In this document: positions 60,171 to 64,000 of the stretch, one piece after another
How the letters are laid out: every line of letters begins with the position of its first letter
Numbering within the stretch: position 1 is the first letter of the stretch
Assembly (NCBI GenBank): GCA_013396755.1
Contig: VWZF01004873.1
Span: forward strand, 558,001 to 622,000
Length of the DNA stretch: 64,000 nucleotides
Reading direction: 5' to 3'
Source: Sclerurus mexicanus
Taxonomy: Eukaryota > Chordata > Aves > Passeriformes > Furnariidae
Notes under the pieces: generated by a model
The model's database searches: none
Seen by the model: only the letters and a program-made list of their open reading frames with translations
Told to the model about the DNA's origin: nothing
Made by a program: the position numbers and the translations under genes

Positions 60171-63018
60171 AGCGGAGCAAATGGTGGAGCATCCATGTCT
60201 TTGGGAGGGCAGCCAGCTCTCCATCATCGCGTGGCTGGGATTCCTGTGTGTCTTTTCTGGCTTTAAATAGTGCGGCTGATTCTGGTGAGTCAGGTGTTTG
60301 GATCCCAGCCGTGCCTCTCTGAAGTCGAAGCGTGCCCTTGAGAAAGCCCCTTCTCACCGGGCGTTTTGCCCTTCCTCTCTTTAAAGTCTCGAAACAATGA
60401 GCTTCAAGTTTATGATGCCCTAAAGCAGAAGATATCGTGGTCCTCTGGACTTTGCTGAATAACTGCAGAAGTCCCTTGCTTAGGCAGCCACCTAATCCCT
60501 TTCCAAATCCCCCCGGCCTGCCGGAGTCCGTGTGACAGCAAAGCTTCTGATACAGCACGTGCAGTAACGCCCAATTATTTAATTGCTCTTCATTAGTAAA
60601 TTTCCAGTTTTGTGCAGCTTATGCAGTTGTTGTGCTATGTCAATCTTTGCTTATATGTACTTGCCCTCTCTGTCCCCAGTGCTGTATTGTATATATTACT
60701 CTCTTTTATTAATTTATCCTTTGAACCATATAGTCACTGCATTTTAGCCTTTCTTAATATATTCTTACTTCTTAGCTTTCTTATTAAGCCTTTCTTCATT
60801 CTCATTTTCTACCTTAGTTCCTGGAAACTATGAGAGTTTGGGTAGTGACAAGAATGTCACTACTGGGAACTTTGTCAGTCTGTATCCTGTCCTTGTTCAT
60901 TAGCAATAATCCTTGAATTAAGTTAATTAAAACCCATGGGATAATAAAGTGAGCAAGAAATTAATGAGAAGTCCAGTCTATTACTGCCATATATACTTAA
61001 TGTTATTGTTTTACATAATGAAACAGGATTCTTCCTTCATGAAGGAACAATTGTTCATTTTATCTTCTAGTACAAGAACTGAGACCATCAAATGAATCTT
61101 TGTGAGAGGTTTGTTCAAAACCAATGCAAGAACATAGTTCTTAATACAGTGTGCAGTTAAACTGTGGGACGAACAAAAGATATTATGTCGGAAGCTATGA
61201 AAAGCAAGGCAACGTTCTGGCTGAGGAAATCCCTGAGATGAAAATTGCAGGAAGCTGGGAGAGTGTTCTGGAGATGAGTATTTCTACTCTTCTGTCGGTG
61301 ACCTTTATTTGTCCATGTCCTAGGCAGAAGCCTGGTTTAACTGCAGAGTTGTCTGACCTAGCATTACTACTCTTAAATGAAGATCTTCAAGCCATCTCAA
61401 TTTTTGGCTAGCCTAAGTAAGACCTAAAACGTGAATTATGAGTAAACTTCATCACCTCTGTGCATGTGCTTATGTACTTTTCAGATCATTGAAAAAATGT
61501 TGGTGTTTTTTGTATGTCTCAATTAATCTTTTTTCTGTCACCTCTAACTTTCCAGTTTTCCTTTTAAAATGTGAAAGCAAGATCTAGAGGCAAGTACTGT
61601 TTTTCTAAGGTAAAATTACCCACCGCCTTCAATTAGCTTGTTTTGTCATCGCTTTGTTCTGAGAGTACATGTTGTACTGGTTGTCAACTGCTGCTCTTCA
61701 TCATATTTTGCAGGAATTGCTTTTGTTCCTGCTTCTAGAGTAATAACACATGATTTTCCATTTCTTTTGAAACAGAAGAATTTTGCAGACTTATGCTTTT
61801 CATACATTGTGAGCAGCTGTATCATCTTGTAGTTCGTGGTAAGACAACATAGTTGAGATTTGCTCTAATTTTGGTACACTTCATTTCCCTAGCTTTGTTT
61901 TGTTGGTGTTCTGTGCTCCTCCTTAGTCTTACCATTGAGCCATAGTGGTTCAGAGGTCCCCATTCAACTCAGGCTTGGACTCTCCCGCTGTTGATTAAAT
62001 TACCACCATGCTAAGAAGTAACAGTTTTTTAAACTCTTATTATTGCTTTTATAATTCTTCTCTATTATCTATATGTATCAGTAGCTTGAGGAACTTCAAC
62101 TCAGGAAAATTTTATTTATACTGGAAGAGAGGGTTCAAACTCATATCCTGACCATTGCAGGTAGGGACTTTTTGAAGAAATGAGATTATTAGAATATTGC
62201 ATAAAGTCGTGCCTTCTTATGCACTGTTAGAGAGAATTTTTATTATATCAAGCAGTTGCTTCTTTAAATGTTGTCCTATTGTAGTATTTGCTCAGCTTTT
62301 AGATAAGTTGAAACTGCTCTACTCAGACCTTTCAGACATCTTGATCTGTCACCACTGTACTCAGTCTTCTCCTGAACTGGAAACTACACTTCTGATTAAG
62401 AAAACAACAGGCATGTAAGTCTGGAGCCTGTATCAGAAAAATTAGTGGAAAATATGGTAAAGAACAGGACTGTTGGGCCCTTGAGTGAGTATGGTCTTTA
62501 TGAGAAGAATCAACATGACCTTTATAAAAGGAGACCTTACCTCTTGCAACTCCTGGATTGCTACGTAGACTGTGTCTTGGAGTCTGTGCTGCATCAGCTT
62601 GTTCATCCAGAGAATCTAAGCCAGAACATTTAGCGCTATTTACCGCTCTGCTTTGTGTTGTCTTCTGAGCCAGAGCTAAGTTCTTGGGTAACATTCCCAG
62701 ACTCCATATTTCTTGAGGGATATTGCTGCCAATCGGCTGCTCCACAGGTCATCACCACTGTGTAGATCTGCCAAGGGCTTGAGAAAGCAGCATGAGTATT
62801 ATGGAGTAGCATAACTAGCTGCTGGCGTCATTATCTGCATAATCTTCTAGCTACCAGATATTCAACTCTTGGACATCATTGCATAGGCATCCAGGCCTCT
62901 TTTTTTTTTTAATACCATCCATAGCCTGTAGGCAATAATAAATGAAGCCCTAGGAACAAAGGCCGTGGGAACAATGTATATGTGTGCTGAGCTGTATAGA
63001 CCTTTTCAAAATAATTCT
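60171..63018. other. Probable intron 1 of the carrier gene
   Basis: AT-rich sequence without recognised exons or repeats. A minus-strand open frame at about 62540-62745 ends at a donor-like CAAGAG|GTAAGG (62545) but has no recognised similarity. A T13 run lies at about 62899-62911. Confidence 0.45.
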
Positions 63019-63786
63019 TCAGAACTCTAGCCATGTGCTGTCCTGTGCAGTCATGTGTAATTCTGTTGATATACCTGACTCTTCCCTGGTGTCTTGTAGT
63101 TCTTTGGTTAGCTTTTCTTTGGAGCAGAGTGAGGTTTTTTTAAGCCTCCATCTCTTGTGAAACAAAGCAGCTTTGGCTGTAGCAGATGTGAACAATCGTC
63201 TGTTTGTCAAAGCCTCTTGCATGCCTGTTACATGCAAATTCATCTCAAAATGGTCTCTCTGGTACTGGGCATCCTCTGGAAGAACAGAGTTATCAGCTGA
63301 AGGATCTGAAGGGGCAGAAGCCGAGAACCAAATATATCGGTTCTGACTTGTCCCTGAAAAAGGGAAAAGGGAATATGTGTCCTTCCAGCATTCCTGCAGT
63401 GTGACTAGACTGATTGATGGTGATGGTTCACAAGTCCCAAAAATAACTTCTGTCTGCTGAAGGTCAGGGTCCTCTTTCATTGAGCAAGTCATGCTTGGGG
63501 TGAGCCTGGCTTTTGGCAGAAAATACAGATCTTGCTTAACAGGCCATGCAGATTTGGGGCTGTGAACGTGTTATGGGTTGAAGACACAGGTAGCCTGAGG
63601 GGTGGGTGAGTTTTGTGCTGGCCCTCTCTGAGCAAGTGCGGCTGTGGAGAACTGTGAGGCTGTGGAGAACTGTGAAGCACCATGCCTAGTGATACCAGCA
63701 GAAGGCATTGCTGTGAGGTTGGGCGGCAGAAATGTTTTCTCTGGGGCATTGCTGAGTCCCTGTGGACTTGGGACTGTTTGTCTCAA
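63019..63786 (-). pseudogene. Possible pseudogene of an unrecognised protein
   Basis: One minus-strand frame is open from about 63786 to the stop at 63019, apart from a single in-frame TAA near 63570-63575. That is about 250 codons of ordinary composition (DLYFLPKARLTPSMTCSMKE near 63510, KLTKELQDTREESG near 63080). A poly-T run on the plus strand at about 62899-62911 would be a poly-A tail about 110 bases past the stop, so a retrocopy is possible. I do not recognise the protein. It could also be a chance open frame. Confidence 0.25.
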
Positions 63787-64000
63787 ATACTGAGTAAGGT
63801 TTCAGAGTGAGGTTGCCAGATGATGTCCAAGCTCAGCTGTTTTTACATTAATCAGTGTCAGAGCAGAAGGTCATGTGTGACGCAGGCTGGGGTACCTAAC
63901 CTCCTCTTCTAGAGGGGAGAAGTTGTGGACAAGTGGGGTCAGAATTGCCCTATTATAGCACAGAAGTCATTCTTAAGTGTGCTGTTATGCCCTAGATGTG
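63787..64000. other. Window end, nothing recognised
   Basis: No feature supported. Confidence 0.4.

Noticed and set aside
59643..60558. Long minus-strand frames over the carrier CpG region
   Set aside because: High GC and the 47-bp repeat produce open antisense frames. No domain similarity is visible.
1..64000. tRNA, rRNA, CRISPR arrays and bacterial operons
   Set aside because: Looked for by eye. No cloverleaf-type sequence, ribosomal RNA, or regularly spaced palindromic repeats were seen, and the genome is clearly vertebrate.

Overview
The window looks like vertebrate, almost certainly avian, nuclear DNA. The interspersed repeats are overwhelmingly CR1 LINE fragments plus retroviral-type LTRs. 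The one long gene, PEX5, is compact (coding exons within about 10 kb) and encodes a protein very close to mammalian PEX5. Nothing indicates bacteria, plasmids or CRISPR. A passerine is possible but not shown.

Layout. About 0-9.6 kb is intergenic, with CR1 fragments, an (ATTCT)n microsatellite and one stray piece of a duplicated module. About 9.6-37.3 kb is a tandem array on the minus strand of small beta/gamma-crystallin genes resembling epidermal differentiation-specific protein (EDSP). Copy 1 (10569-11099) and copy 4 (35095-35625) each have a complete one-exon CDS, a 3' splice site just upstream, and a separate non-coding first exon with a TATA box. Copy 2 (22593-23117) has a complete CDS but its first exon and TATA region appear deleted, and a solo LTR sits in its leader intron. 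Copy 3 (30002-30409) has lost the C-terminal third of the protein and also its promoter. A fifth locus (about 28510-28745) is a decayed fragment. Long modules between the genes are themselves duplicated, sometimes at about 99% identity. They include a 112-bp block that is essentially invariant in three units.

About 37.3-44.1 kb is intergenic with one CR1. About 44.1-55.0 kb is PEX5 on the minus strand: 15 coding exons, 645 codons, with the start in a CpG-rich region that runs directly into a 721-base assembly gap. Beyond the gap come a GC-rich 15-mer repeat, a hexanucleotide array and AT-rich imperfect repeats. About 57.7-59.2 kb is a very old CR1/L3-type fragment. A second CpG-rich promoter at about 59.7-60.2 kb carries, on the plus strand, the first coding exon of a mitochondrial carrier of the SLC25A33/SLC25A36 type, head to head with PEX5. 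The rest of that gene would lie in or beyond a long first intron. Around 63.0-63.8 kb the minus strand has a long open stretch broken by one stop, which may be a pseudogene.

How the genes relate. PEX5 (peroxisomal import receptor) and the carrier look like ordinary housekeeping genes. The crystallin-like array is an independent, fast-changing family under birth-and-death evolution. Three points about it need checking: the 3' UTR of copies 2 and 3 is more similar than their coding sequence; copies 2 and 3 lost promoters independently; and a 705-bp perfect duplication around a single N (24486) inside copy 2 is probably an assembly artefact.
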